64,000 nucleotides of DNA from Anthoceros angustus (GCA_010909165.1 VJWM01000025.1:186001-250000), one strand, 5' to 3'. Positions 43,721 through 53,940 are shown, numbered from the stretch's first letter. Notes: a model not told the origin generated them from the sequence alone. Translations and numbers: made by a program.

Positions 43721-44944
43721 CTATTCTCCAGTGAGCTTGTTTGCGAAGGCTGGCGGCAGGCTGGTATGCACATTCCAGGATGGCACAGGCACGGAGTCGT
43801 CGTCTTGTTGAGGAGCGAAGCCCATGGCCTGGTCCATCTGCTTGACGGTCTTGACGGCGGCCAGTGTAGGAGACGCATCCACTCCCTCTCTCCCTTCATC
43901 GTACAGATCGAACCACGGCAAACCGTAAGACGCATACGTCTTGGCCGACACTGGCGATTCCGGAGGAGCCTCTCCCGTGATGTCCCGCCACATGGCTGAG
44001 TTGCACAGATGCACGAAAACCCTGGCGTATGTGGATTGATCCCACACCTGCAACCCGTGCGTGTCAGCGTATATCTCCTGCCGCATGCTGCCTCCCGCTC
44101 CCAGCCCCATTTCCATGCCGCCTGCCTTCATTAAGACCTCTTCTCCTGAACGTTCTTCTACGGCTCCTGAACACTTGCGTGGCGCAAAACTCTCTTCTGC
44201 CGAATAGTCGAATGCAACTTCCAGCGGTGGACCACAAGACTCTCCTCCCGGTGCAGAGACGCAGAATGCGGATGGTGCCGCTATAGCTTCAGCAGCTGCG
44301 GTGTGGTAGCAGAATTTGGGAGGCGTACTCGTGTGGCCTCCGTCGGCTTCATACCTAGGCGGAGGAGAGGGATGGTCCGGGAACACTCCAGCCTTGGGCT
44401 CGAAGACGCAGATCTGGAGGCCGCCGTGTTTCTCCTGGCCAGTCACCTGGCCTTCAACAGTGTACCCCATCCCTAGCGGCATAGCGATGAACTGGCTGAT
44501 GGTGTCTTTGCCGGAGTTGATGCCATCCAGCCAGGGCTGCGAGGGGAGCACCAGGTAGTCCTGCGGCTCCGGATCCCCGTGCAGCTCCTCCGACCACGGC
44601 TTCCCCGTGAGCGCGCACACCTTTCCTACAGCCAGTTTCATGGCGTTAGGCTTCCAGGGCCTGCCGCCGAATCGGAGCCACATGGCCTCCCGTTGGAACA
44701 TTGGGAGGAACACCCCGCCATGCCTGCGCCAGCTCCTCGGCACCTTGTCGGCGTAATCCGCCACTCTCCGGATGGGGTAGTAGCCCAGGCCTGGCGGGAG
44801 GGGGTACGTGTTGTTGTCATCGGGGACTCGTAAGGTCCGGTTGAAGTGGATGGTCACTCCTTCCCCGATCCGCAGCGTGTCGCCGTTCTCCACCTCCACT
44901 CCCAGATCCGTCCTGCCTTTGCCCTCGCTGTTTGACTCGGCCAT
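43721..44944 (-). CDS. Intact 407-aa protein of a bacterial/fungal-type uncharacterised family
   Basis: Open from ATG 44944 to TAG 43721 with no intron. Conserved-looking blocks: 'VPDDNNTYPLPPGLGYYPIR' (40-59), VADYADKVP (61-69), GGVFLPMFQREAMWLRFGG (76-94), WKPNAMKLAVGKV (97-109), PQDYLV (127-132), QPWLDGINSG (136-145), 'QFIAMPLGMGYTVEGQVTG' (151-169), GGLQICVFEPKAG (174-186), MGLGAGG.MRQEIY (279-292), RVFVH..NS (308-316), GLPWFDLYDE (341-350). From memory this pattern is typical of an uncharacterised protein family of actinobacteria, other bacteria and some fungi; function unknown to me. Residues about 190-275 look like a lineage-specific insert. No signal peptide or membrane segment. GC-rich and intronless in an AT-rich setting: a candidate for horizontal transfer. 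Confidence 0.85.
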   Translation of the reverse strand: MAESNSEGKGRTDLGVEVENGDTLRIGEGVTIHFNRTLRVPDDNNTYPLPPGLGYYPIRRVADYADKVPRSWRRHGGVFLPMFQREAMWLRFGGRPWKPNAMKLAVGKVCALTGKPWSEELHGDPEPQDYLVLPSQPWLDGINSGKDTISQFIAMPLGMGYTVEGQVTGQEKHGGLQICVFEPKAGVFPDHPSPPPRYEADGGHTSTPPKFCYHTAAAEAIAAPSAFCVSAPGGESCGPPLEVAFDYSAEESFAPRKCSGAVEERSGEEVLMKAGGMEMGLGAGGSMRQEIYADTHGLQVWDQSTYARVFVHLCNSAMWRDITGEAPPESPVSAKTYASYGLPWFDLYDEGREGVDASPTLAAVKTVKQMDQAMGFAPQQDDDSVPVPSWNVHTSLPPAFANKLTGE

Positions 44945-45240
44945 GCTCTGCTCAGATGCAACGGAAGCTAAGCTCGCACACTGCGTCGTTAACAGGTTTT
45001 TATGGCCTTTGTTTGGTGGATGGAGTAGGCCTTACTCCAAGATTGCGCGTCGATCTGCTTAGTTGCTACGGGAGAGAAGCTCATGCTCGGTGCACGAAGT
45101 TGGTTTCGCACCTTTCTTTTTCTGGTGGATGGAGTAGACCTGATTCCGTAAAAGCGCGTGAGTCCAGTGCATCCCTTCAGGTATCGAGGCAGTGAGTGTA
45201 CAGAGCATTTCGTGTGGTGGCTTCATTGGAGCCCGCAGTG
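44945..45240. other. Intergenic region upstream of the 407-aa gene
   Basis: Contains two copies of 'ggtggatggagtag' (about 45016 and 45124). It separates the 407-codon gene from the truncated P4 PPR array; promoter elements were not identified. Confidence 0.4.
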
Positions 45241-45778
45241 CTTCCACAGGCCTTCAGAAGGCAAGCATTAATAACGCCGTCAGGCAGGGTGGGGCTTTCC
45301 TGCTCCAACTGCCCGTACAGAAGAAGCGCCTCTTGGCCAAGGTCCTTGCTGTGCATACCCAGAAATCAGGGCATTCCACGTCACCACATCTTTTGTAGCC
45401 AAGCTGTCAAAAACCTGGCGTGCATCTTTCAGTTCACCACAATTTGCATACATGTCGACCACGCAGTTGGCCACCAGTGTGTGCTCCAGCAGTCCTCTTT
45501 CCACAATCTGTGAGTGCAGCTGCCTGCCCTTCTGTAAGGCACCACTGCTTCCACAGGCCTCCAGAAGGCAAGCGAAGGCGACATGGTTAGCCAAAATGAG
45601 GCCTTGTTCCATTTGTCCATACGGAACAAGCGCCTCTTGGCCGAGTCCTTGCTGTGCATACCCAGCAATCAGGGCATACCATGTCACCACATCCTTTGTG
45701 GCCAAGCTTTCAAAAACCCATCGTGCATCTGCCAGTTCACCACATTGTGCATACATGTCCACCAGGCAGGTGCCCACC
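45240..45778 (-). pseudogene. P4a: truncated PPR triplet array
   Basis: A 165-codon open frame (45777-45280) encodes about one and a half PLS triplets ('GTCLVDMYAQCGELADARWV', 'ACGSSGALQKGRQLHSQIVE', 'NCVVDMYANCGELKDARQVF'), after which the frame is lost. No PDF, E or DYW part on this strand. Its upstream side abuts P4b, which runs the other way, at about 45779. More diverged from the other arrays than they are from each other. Confidence 0.8.
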
Positions 45779-46530
45779 AGGCGAGGTCCTGTGGCTGAAC
45801 AGCATGTTTAGGCCAGCTTGGGTTAATGAGCACCTCGTTTCCTTGGATATGCACATGGGTCATAGTGCCTCTCCCTCCAAGTTGGAGCCCTGGAATCTCT
45901 GGCGCAGTCGACAGACTCTGCTATTTCTGAGTCTCTGTTTTACACTGTGTTTAAACTGTGTACAGCTAAGAAGGATTTGGTTGTGGGGCGACGAGTTCAT
46001 GATCTCACTGCCAAACTTGGGTACGAGCCGAGTGCATACTTGGGGAACCATATATTGGGCAAGTATGCATGTTGAGGTCATCTTCAGGAGGCCTGTAGTA
46101 AGAGATGCGTAGGTCAAAGGTGAAGGCGAATGGTCACGTCTTTGTAGCTGCCCTTCAGGCTTGCGCATTTGCCGCCGATTTGGAATCTGGCAGGAAAATA
46201 CACTGTGATGTGGTCCACAGTGGCACTCCTATTGACTTGTCTGCTGGCAACCGCCTGGTCGGCATGTGTGCAAAATGTGGCTAAGTGAAAGATGCACGAC
46301 AGGTTTTTGAAAGCATGGCCAATAAGGATGTGGTGACATGGACGGCTCTGATTGCTGGCTATGCACAGCAGGGGCTGGGCCACGAGGCACTTGTTGTGTA
46401 TGAACGAAGGGAACAGGAGGGCCATGTTACTTATGTTTGCCTTCTGAAGGCCTGTGCAAGCGCTGGTGCCTTACAGAAGGGCAGGCAGCTGCACTCACAG
46501 ATTGTTGAAAGAGGATCCCCTTACGCCTGA
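45779..46530 (+). pseudogene. P4b: PPR fragment with PDF-motif tail, opposite strand
   Basis: Begins inside a PDF motif (VLWLNSMFRPAWVNEHLV at about 45788-45840), skips the Ser-rich linker, and continues with broken N-terminal PPRs (LFYTVFKLCTAKKDLVVGRR near 45940), a frame with stops near 46075 and 46283, and a triplet part (46285-46530, 'VVTWTALIAGYAQQGLGHEA'). It ends abruptly at 46516 in a short stretch similar to the PDF-coding region. No DYW domain. A relic formed by inversion. Confidence 0.8.
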
Positions 46531-46589
46531 AGTCAGGCGAACGGCTGCACGAACATCAATTTGTTGGGTCCACAACGGGCCCGGTGTCA

Positions 46590-46640
46590 TGCTGTGGCCA
46601 TGAATCAGGGACCGCTGTCGGAAGATGATTCAGGGCAAAA
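46590..46640. promoter_or_regulatory. Orphan copy of the PPR upstream block
   Basis: 'tcagggaccgctgtcggaag' at about 46611 preceded by GTGGCCATG, in the arrangement found at PPR starts for a minus-strand gene. No PPR start of that kind follows, so it is a displaced fragment. Confidence 0.55.
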
Positions 46641-47060
46641 CAAAAACGGGGTGGAGCGCAACCAGTATTCACTCAAACGGGCAGGCATTCACAGCTGTGT
46701 GCATGAAGGAGCGGTGAGCGCGTTGCTGTCGCCTGAGAGCAGAGACTTCGCGAGTGGAGAGCGCCATCACTAACCACTGGATTGCATCCTGAACGCCGTC
46801 AAATTGGGCGAGGGGAGCACGAACTTCTCAGCGCTTCTCAGGGTTCTCGCAATTTTGAGGTTTGCACTGCAATGTGGACGAATTGCTGTGTCTCTGGTCG
46901 AATTGCGGAAGCTAAATTGCAGAGAAGGAAGGGCCCTCAGATGTGGCTTGTGTTGAAATGAAGGTCATGGCGATGGGAAGAAGGAGCAAGAAGGATCAGG
47001 GCGACCGGAACCCGGATCCCCCCGAGCCTGTGCAGAAGGTGAAGAAAACGCGCGCGAGCG
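46636..47060 (+). repeat. Third copy of the gene-start module
   Basis: About 425 bp matching 22031-22400 and 23125-23540: 5' leader, then ATGGCGATGGGAAGAAGGAG near 46969 and MAMGRRSKKDQGDRNPDPPE. Its frame is open from there to 47129. It sits directly after an orphan PPR upstream block, so the two were moved together or recombined here. Confidence 0.7.
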
Positions 47061-47575
47061 GCAAAGCAACTAACAGCATTTTACCGGGACAGCGATCGGA
47101 AAATGAGTCCAAGGAGTATGAGTCTAACTGAGTCCAAGCACGCCACCCTGAAGAGAATAGTGCAGACGCATTTCCTGGGGAGAAACAAAACCACGGTATG
47201 GGGTTCGCACGGTGCCATGGCCAAAGGATGCTGTTGGAACTCATTGGCAACCGGGCTTCGTCACCCTGTCTATGGTGACTAGCTCATGCCGCAGTTTTTG
47301 GACACACACACAGTCTCTGTTAACTGAATCGATCTGGAATGAAGAAATCGATTCTGATTCTCCCTGATGTTATGAGATGCGGATGAGTGTCATTAGCCCA
47401 TCCCATGTCCATGTCTCACTTCGGACAGGGATGGAACGATCCCATCCACAACTCTGGTGAACATGGAGCCCACTCCCAAGAGCTGCTCAAGGGCTGCAGC
47501 AGCCTCTTCACAAGGGACCAGGTGCTGGCCAAAAAATTCCGATACCCGTCCTGCTGTGGTGAGCACGCCGACATC
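47061..47575. other. PPR-family flanking sequence
   Basis: From about 47385 the words 'attagcccatcccatgtcca' and 'tctcacttcggacagggatg' match the 3' flanks of P2 (29080) and, more loosely, P5 (48310). No coding sequence recognised. Confidence 0.5.
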
Positions 47576-47593
47576 CAGACGCAGACGCAGACG

Positions 47594-47656
<63 letters not shown>
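47576..47656. repeat. (CAGACG)n hexanucleotide repeat
   Basis: About 13 copies of CAGACG, with one GCG interruption near 47593. On the plus strand it encodes alternating residues (RRRR or DADA), giving spurious ORFs. Confidence 0.95.
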
Positions 47657-47657
<1 letters not shown>

Positions 47658-47794
47658 ATTCCTCTCCAAGGGCATCCGTCCCCTGCCAAAGTCTACAGTT
47701 GGCTGGTTTCGGAGTTGAGTTGTTTACTTGTTCTTTCGTTACAGTTGTCAGAGTGGGTCCTTTTTAATGAAGGAGTACATAGGACAGACTGTGG

Positions 47795-47940
47795 CCATCG
47801 ATCATTCAGGGACCGGTGTGGGATGAGTCTAACAACATCGTTCAGGTACCGCTGTCGGACGATGAGTCTCACAACAGACGATGGATCATGAAAGGATGCG
47901 CAAGTGCTAGTACTGTGATGACCACACCCACACCAAATGC
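47795..47940. promoter_or_regulatory. Orphan double copy of the PPR upstream block
   Basis: 'ttcagggaccggtgtgggat' (47807) and 'ttcaggtaccgctgtcggac' (47840), then 'agtactgtgatgaccacacc' near 47912. This is the full upstream block of a minus-strand PPR gene, but no start follows on that side. Confidence 0.6.
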
Positions 47941-48038
47941 GGCATAGTCCAAACGGTTTTCTAGTGCAAGTACCCGGGAAATGACACCATTTGGGCATAG
48001 CCCAGACGGTTTTGGTTTCCAAGTTTCCCACACAAACA

Positions 48039-48155
48039 GGTGCGTTTTGTTTGCTTGGGTAAGGCCACCAGACGCATTTTGTGTGCTCAGGTAAAGGCAC
48101 CAGATGCATTTTGCGTTCTCAGGTAAAGCCACCAGCTGCATTCTGTGTGCTTCTG
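48039..48155. repeat. 32-34-bp repeat in PPR 3' flank
   Basis: Three and a half copies of a unit around 'aggtaaagccaccagatgca' plus 'ttttgtgtgctc'. A two-copy version is at about 52318-52395, next to the P6 fragment. Confidence 0.75.
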
Positions 48156-48749
48156 CTAAATCCGTCTACAATTACCACCTTCCAGAATGAGAAAGAGAGC
48201 CTCATTCCAAGTTGAGCATCTCTGTTATGAATGGAAGGTGGATCAGTGTTCAGCCGTCCACGTGCCCGTCTCCGATTCGTGTTATGATCGGAGGTAGATC
48301 AGTGTTTGGCCATCCATGTCCATGTCTCAGGGATGGAGTTAAGCAAAAGCACATTCCACCCTCCACAAGACAAGAAGCAGTTTTCTCTGGCGCGCACCCG
48401 TGAGCGATGGCTGGTACTTCATTGTTCTCAAGGTCGACCCTGACAACTGCAAGAACCACCTGTGAATCGATGCACACGGTACCCATCCCTCACAACAATG
48501 TCTCTCTGTTCAAGCCTTGACATGATCTCCGTGGAACTGTGGCAGTCACCGCACATGCGTAGATTCTTCGTCACCACCAGAGGTGTCCCACTCAGGTGTT
48601 CAAGAGACCAAACGCCAGAGCTAGCTTCTCAGCATGCCCACAAAGCACATCTTCCTTTTCCTTCTCACACAGTGGCTTCAACACCAACTTTGTGTGAGGT
48701 CCTCCTTCCTGCTTCAGACGTGCATTCGTGCTCTCTACCTTAAGCAATA

Positions 48750-49595
48750 TCATCTCTTCTTTCTCCCACCAAATCTATGTACCTGCTTCTTCACCTCAAT
48801 GGTCGCCATTGCAGGTTTCTTGTTAGCTCCTGCCACCATTCTCCGTGTTTCAATCCTGTCTACATCGGTCCACCTACCTGCATCTGCGTAGGCATTAGCC
48901 ATGAGCACGTACGCAGACGCCCTTTGAGGGTCCAGCCTAATAATGCTTTCAAAACACCACATCGCCCGCTCTATGTCGCCGTAACACTTGCAGGCATTCA
49001 ACAAAGACCTCAACCCCACAACCTTACTTTCGCCCTCACAAGTCAGTAACATCTTCTGTGCCTCTTCCAAATGGCCTGCACGCCCGAGAAGATCAACCAT
49101 GCAGGTGTAATGCTCAATACCAGGTTTGATGCCATGCTGTTCAGCCATGGAATCAAAGTGCTTGCGACCATCGTGGACCAGTCCCGCATGACTGCATGCT
49201 TCTAGAAGGCAAGTAAAAGTAACACCATCAGGCTGAATGCCGGCAACTAACATCTCCTCAAAACAAGCTAGTGCTCTGTGACCATCATCACAGGTACCAT
49301 ACCCAGATATCAGGGCATTCCATGTCACCACATCCTTTGTGGCCAAGCTGTCAAAAACCCGGCGTGCAGCTTCCAGTTTGCCACATTTTGCATACATGTC
49401 CACCAGGCAGTTGCCCAACACTACGTTATCCAGCAGTCCTCTTTCAACAATCAGTGAGTGCAGCTGCCTGCCCTTCTGTAAGGCACCAGTGCTTGCACAG
49501 GCCTTCAGAAGGCAAGCAAAAGTAACATTAGCCAAAAAGAGGCCTCCTCCATTTGTCCATACACAACAAGCGCCTCCGAGTCCTTGCTGCAGCAA
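48750..49595 (-). CDS. P5 central part: PPR, P2-L2-S2, E motifs, KP box
   Basis: 281 open codons covering one L-S pair, a P2-L2-S2 run ('LVAGIQPDGVTFTCLLEACS') and the E motifs ('[20 protein letters not shown]', 'AYVLMANAYADAGRWTDVDR') and the KP box NKKPAMATIEV. Frame ends in the DYW domain at a small deletion relative to P1 and P3. Confidence 0.85.
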   Translation of the reverse strand: MLQQGLGGACCVWTNGGGLFLANVTFACLLKACASTGALQKGRQLHSLIVERGLLDNVVLGNCLVDMYAKCGKLEAARRVFDSLATKDVVTWNALISGYGTCDDGHRALACFEEMLVAGIQPDGVTFTCLLEACSHAGLVHDGRKHFDSMAEQHGIKPGIEHYTCMVDLLGRAGHLEEAQKMLLTCEGESKVVGLRSLLNACKCYGDIERAMWCFESIIRLDPQRASAYVLMANAYADAGRWTDVDRIETRRMVAGANKKPAMATIEVKKQVHRFGGRKKR

Positions 49596-50409
49596 TCAGG
49601 GCATTCCATGTCACCACATCCTTTGTGGCCAAGCTGTCAAAAACCTGGCGTGCATCTTCCAGTTCACCACATTTTGCATACATGTCCACCAGGCAGTTGC
49701 CCACCAGTATGTCATCCAGCAGTCCTCTTTTGACAATCTGTGAGTGCAGCTGCCTGCCCTTCTGTAAGGCACCAGTGCTTCCACAGGCCTTTAGAAGGCA
49801 AGCAAAAGTAACATGGTCAGCCAAAATCAGGCCCTCTTGCTCCATTTGTCCATACACAAGCGCCTCTTGGCTGAGCCCTTGCTGTGCAGCAATCAGGGCG
49901 TCCATGTCACCACATCCTTTGTGGCCATGCTGTCAAAAACCTGGCGTGCATCTTTCAGTTCGCCACATTTTGCATACATGTCCACCAGGCAGGTGCCAAC
50001 AAACAGGTCAGGAGGAATCCCACTGTGCAGCACATCAGAGTGCACTTTTCTGCCAGTTTCCAAGTCGGCAGCAAATGCACAAGCCTGAAGGGCAGCTACA
50101 AAGACATGCCCATTGGGCTTCAATCCTGACCTACGCATCTCATGGTACAGTTGTATGGCCTGTTCAGGCATCCCATGCTTTGAGTATGCGGACATCATGG
50201 AAAAGCACAAGAAGACATTTGGTTTCCCCACCCTGGTGAACACATCCATGGCCTCCTGCAGCCGACCTCCACATGCATACATGCGCAAAATATGGTTCCC
50301 CAAGTACGCATCCGACTCGTACCCAAGTTTGACAATGAGGTCATGAACTCGTCGCCCCACAACTACATCCTTCTTAGCTGCACACAGTTTTAGAACGGTG
50401 TAAAACAGA

Positions 50410-51010
50410 GGCTGAAATAGCAGTCTGTCTGCGCCAGAGATTCCAGGGCTCCAACGGCGTCAGAAAGCTTCCCCTGCTGACATAACGTGCGCACGGTTCC
50501 AGCTGTTACGACTCCCATTTCCGATCCTCCACGCCTGCCAGGTTCAGGCTTATCTGGAGAGGTGGAGTTAGAAGGAGAGGCACCATGACCCATCTGCATA
50601 TCCAAGGAAACTAGCTGCCCATCAACCCAAGCTGGCTTACACATGCTGTTTAACCACAGGACCTTGCCGGACCCCTTATGACGGAAGTCAGGGGAGCGGG
50701 AGCTCTTCTTATCTCGTCTGTTGTCCAACCACATGGCAGGGTCCAGAAACAATTGTTGCCACAAGAGCTCCGGCTCCGGCTCCGGCTCCTGCTCCTGGCA
50801 ACGACCATCGCTGGAAAATCCGTCCCCACCCACATACTTCCTTGGAAGTGCAAGTGCTGGGCTCCTTAGACTGCTGAACCTGGAGGCTTGGTTGTGTGCC
50901 TGGGGTTGACTCCCTACCGTGAGATGAGCGGGAGCTCCCTCCAGTGGGATCCCTGTGCACACACCACTTTGTTGGGTCCACAACGTGTCCGGCTCCCATA
51001 CTGAGGCCAT
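50410..51010 (-). CDS. P5 N-terminal part with PDF motif
   Basis: About 200 open codons from the chosen start. A short Glu-Pro repeat (EQEPEPEPEL, from CTCCGG repeats near 50770) precedes the PDF motif. The frame is lost at about 50420, where 'ggctgaaatagcagtctgtc' lacks bases present in P1 and P3. Confidence 0.82.
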
Positions 51011-51100
51011 CGTGCAGGGACCGCTGTCGGACGGTGAAATCTTACCAGAGACAATGGCAGAATGCCCAGGTACTGTGCATGACCACACCATCGTGAAGAC
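51011..51100 (-). promoter_or_regulatory. Conserved block upstream of P5
   Basis: Plus notation: GCAGGGACCGCTGTCGGACG at about 51013, 'gagacaatggcagaatgccc' near 51048 and 'aggtactgtgcatgaccaca' at about 51069. This is the cleanest example of the block. Confidence 0.65.
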
Positions 51101-52300
51101 GGTTGTTCTCTATCCATGGCAAGAGACACCAAAACAAAACAAGTGGGACATGGTCGAACATGGCTGCCATTACCGTCTGCTGTCGGCCACCGGAAAATAC
51201 AGCAAGAGCCAAATAAGGCAAATAGTAGGTGACAATGCTTGAACAGAATGGAAGGACGAGGGCAGTGGGCCAGACGCTTTCGTGCTGGCCAAACAGCCTT
51301 GGGCGAACCCACAAGCAGAGCCCCCCTGCCCTTCAAAGGTTGCGCCTTTTTCCAGTGAGCAAACCATGGGTGCTTTGTGGCGCATGTTGCGAGTCTCCCT
51401 TAAAGACATCACGTATTGTGGCTTGCAGAGTGGAGGAGAAGTGGAAAGGATTGACTTTGGCTTCAAGATTGCACGATCGAAGAAGCAAAGGGAAGTGAAA
51501 CGAAGATCAGGTGCCAAACAACAATTCAGAGGCCAGAAGGCTTGGAAACAAGAGTGCAAGAATTGATCATCTCATCTTCATTGTTTTTAACACAAAATTG
51601 TAAACCCAATGTATCGCAATTGCTGCGCTGCAAACTGTGCCCTTCTGTTGGCAACCCACCAACCACAACATCCGCATGGATCCTGACGGTGCCCGCTGAT
51701 GGAATGACGTCACCAGTAGACCCCGTTGACACAGAATTGATGAAGAGCACACATTTGCATCCACCCACATTGCTCAATTAGCAGCCAAAATATTGAAGTT
51801 ATGGTAGAGTACATACTTAGGGTATAACTTAGGGTTTGGTAGGCCGATTCGTTGGGTTTCGTGAAGGACTCAAAACCTACCACTGGCACCGACCGCCTCT
51901 CCTGTCAAACACACCAGGTGGTGTACGTAGCTGGATGAAATTTCACCTCTACTGACCACGCACACAAGCGTTCCTATAGGTAGACGAATGCAGAGCCCCC
52001 TGGATCCTCCATATTCCACCCATTGAATCCAGGGGAGACAAAAAATTCCCGCCAAGAAGCACTAGTCTGCTCCACCATTTGAACTATCATGGGTGCTTTG
52101 GTAGTTAGCTGCCAGCCTGGCTAGAGAAGGCCAGGCAGTTCGCATCGCATTTGCTGACAGATGTATGGACTCCACCTCGGCGAAGTTGATACTGTAAAAC
52201 CTGCTCATGAAGTGCAGGCCAGGCCTGTTAGTGTACTCCTAGTAATATTCCTAGCATGTCCCGTGTGAAGGCTGAAAAACAGGAAAGGGCAAAGGCCTCA
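51101..52300. other. No assigned gene
   Basis: A plus ORF at 51282-51566 (94 codons, containing 'GALWRMLRVSLKDITYCGLQ' and a Lys/Arg-rich end) might be a gene fragment, but I do not recognise it. The remainder has no ORF of note. Confidence 0.35.
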
Positions 52301-53090
52301 TTGGGTAATACATACCATGCTCAGGTAAAGCCACCAGATGCATTTTGTATGCCCAGCTGAAGCCACCAGATGAATTTTGTATGCTTGTGCTAAATCCTTC
52401 CAAAATGAGAAAGAGGGCCTCATTCCATTCTGATTATCTCTGTTATGGATGAAAGGTGGATAAGCGTTCAGCCATCCACGTGCATCTCTCCGATTCTGAT
52501 AATTGGTGTTATGATCAGAGGTGCCGGGCCACTCGGCGGAATGTTATGCGGGCCATTTAGAAGAGGCAGGGAATATGCTATTGTGCTGGCAACTACCATC
52601 TCCTCAAAACAAGCGAGTGCTCTGTGACCGTCATCACAAGCTTGTACCATACCCAGATATCAGGCCCTAGGGCATTCCATGTCACAACATTGTTTGTGGC
52701 CAAACTGTCAAAAATCCGGCGTGCACCTTCCAGAATTCACCACATTTTGCATACATGTCCACCAGGCAGTTGCCCAATACTACTCTATCCAGCAGTCCTT
52801 TCTCAACAACCTGTGCGGGCAGCGGCCTGCCCTTCTTTATGGCACCAGTGCTTGCACAGGCCTTAATGCAAGCAAATGTAACATTGTCAGCCAAAATGAG
52901 TCCCTCCTACTCCATTTGTCCATACACAACAAGCGCCTCACCTCCGAGCCCTTGCTGGTCATACCCAGCAATCAGCGCCGTCCATGTCACCACATCCTTT
53001 GTGGCCAAGCTGTCAAAAACCCGGCGTGTCCACCACGCAGGTGCCACCAATATGTCATCCAGCAGTCCATCCAAAAGGGTGTAGACTTCC
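52300..53090 (-). pseudogene. P6: PPR fragment with family 3' flank
   Basis: A broken stretch (53080-52590) encodes an S-motif end, one triplet ('VTFACIKACASTGAIKKGR', 'NCLVDMYAKCGEF') and the start of P2 ending in 'ALACFEEMVVA', then sequence stops resembling a PPR near 52570. The common PPR 3' flank follows at 52310-52550 with its short repeats. The E and DYW regions have been deleted between about 52550 and 52600. No PDF part. Relic. Confidence 0.75.
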
Positions 53091-53215
53091 AGCTCTGCAA
53101 CTTCATCGCAGAGAGGGTCCAGGAGGCCATTTGAAGACTAGTGCAGTTGTAAGCAAACCTGCAACCCTCTGGCCAGCTGAAGAATATTATTGGAAGCAGA
53201 CTACCTCGTCATGAA
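53080..53215 (+). pseudogene. Degenerate copy of a helical N-terminal fragment
   Basis: Reads 'LCNFIAERVQEAI', then frame loss and a 'tcatgaattcat' end, parallel to the fragment at 53945. It directly joins the PPR P6 fragment. Confidence 0.35.
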
Positions 53216-53940
53216 TTCATGTGGCTGCAGGCCTGCCTAGGCGTGTCACATAGACATGTACACCGTCAGCTGGAGCCCCCAGCCGTCCCTTTGATCAGCA
53301 TACTGGGATCACTCCCGGGCCATGGCCAGTTCGCGGAGCCTCCAGGGCGACCCTTGTCCCTGTCCAGCCAAAAATATATCGGCTTCGAATTCGGGATGGG
53401 AATCCAAGCTGAACCTTGCTCTCCTCCGACCAAAGGATATCGATAACGATGCTGCCGGCGCCATCCAGGCTACGATTCCAGCTGCCTTCTGCGATTCCGC
53501 CTCCTAAAGCCATGTAGGCGTTGCAGGCGCATGGCATTGCCCGCGAGTGGATCGCCTCACATCTTTAAATTACTTCAATCGCGCAATCAGGCTACATGCT
53601 TGGTCCCACTGGTGTGATGAGGCCAGACTCATGGTCTACCTACATATATATTGTATCGTTTCTTGACCAGGACTAGGACCAGGACCAGGACCAGGTCTCG
53701 GATCCTCAAGACTATGAAGCCTTGTGTCAGTCGAGTACTGTACCATCTTGGATGCCCGGCTACGCCTGCACCACACGCCGGCTTCGCCCTAAACGCGTTG
53801 AGGGCGAAGTCAAGAGATATTTCGGGTGTAGGCCAGCCAGCTGCTGCTGCAGGCGAGCTGGAGCTGATAGGACTATAAGCAAGGTAGAGGCGGACGCAGC
53901 AGACCAGGCCCTAGCCTCTGGACCCTAGGTCGAGGGGCGC
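53216..53940. other. No recognisable gene
   Basis: Mixed-composition spacer between two copies of the helical fragment; small ORFs only, nothing assigned. Confidence 0.4.
53669..53698. repeat. Short (ACCAGG)n repeat
   Basis: Five imperfect copies of a GGACCA hexamer. Confidence 0.85.

Larger units (their letters stand above)
48428..51010 (-). pseudogene. P5: PDF-PPR-E-DYW:KP gene, frameshifted
   Basis: Minus strand; start ATG at 51010 chosen because it aligns with P1 and P3 (MASVWEPDTLWTQQ), although the frame is open upstream to 51091. The PDF motif (WLDNRRDKKSSRSPDF, LWLNS, PAWV) is at about 50780-50620. Three S motifs (near 49985, 49685, 49400), so two fewer triplets than P1 and P3. P2-L2-S2 and E motifs are continuous in 49595-48750 to NKKPAMATIEVKKQVHRF, then a 2-bp deletion ends the frame. 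Further on, HAEKLALAFGLL, MCGDCHSSTEI and terminal CSCQGRP (stop 48428) are all readable in other frames. All motifs are kept and only short indels disrupt it, so it may be functional. Confidence 0.82.

Noticed and set aside
43721-44944. Bacterial contamination as the explanation of the 407-aa gene
   Set aside because: It is flanked on both sides by host PPR-family sequence within a few hundred to about 1,300 bases and there are no other bacterial genes; contamination would need a chimeric contig. Not excluded without reads.
47387-47891. ORFs encoding poly-Arg or Asp-Ala repeats
   Set aside because: Produced by the CAGACG microsatellite.
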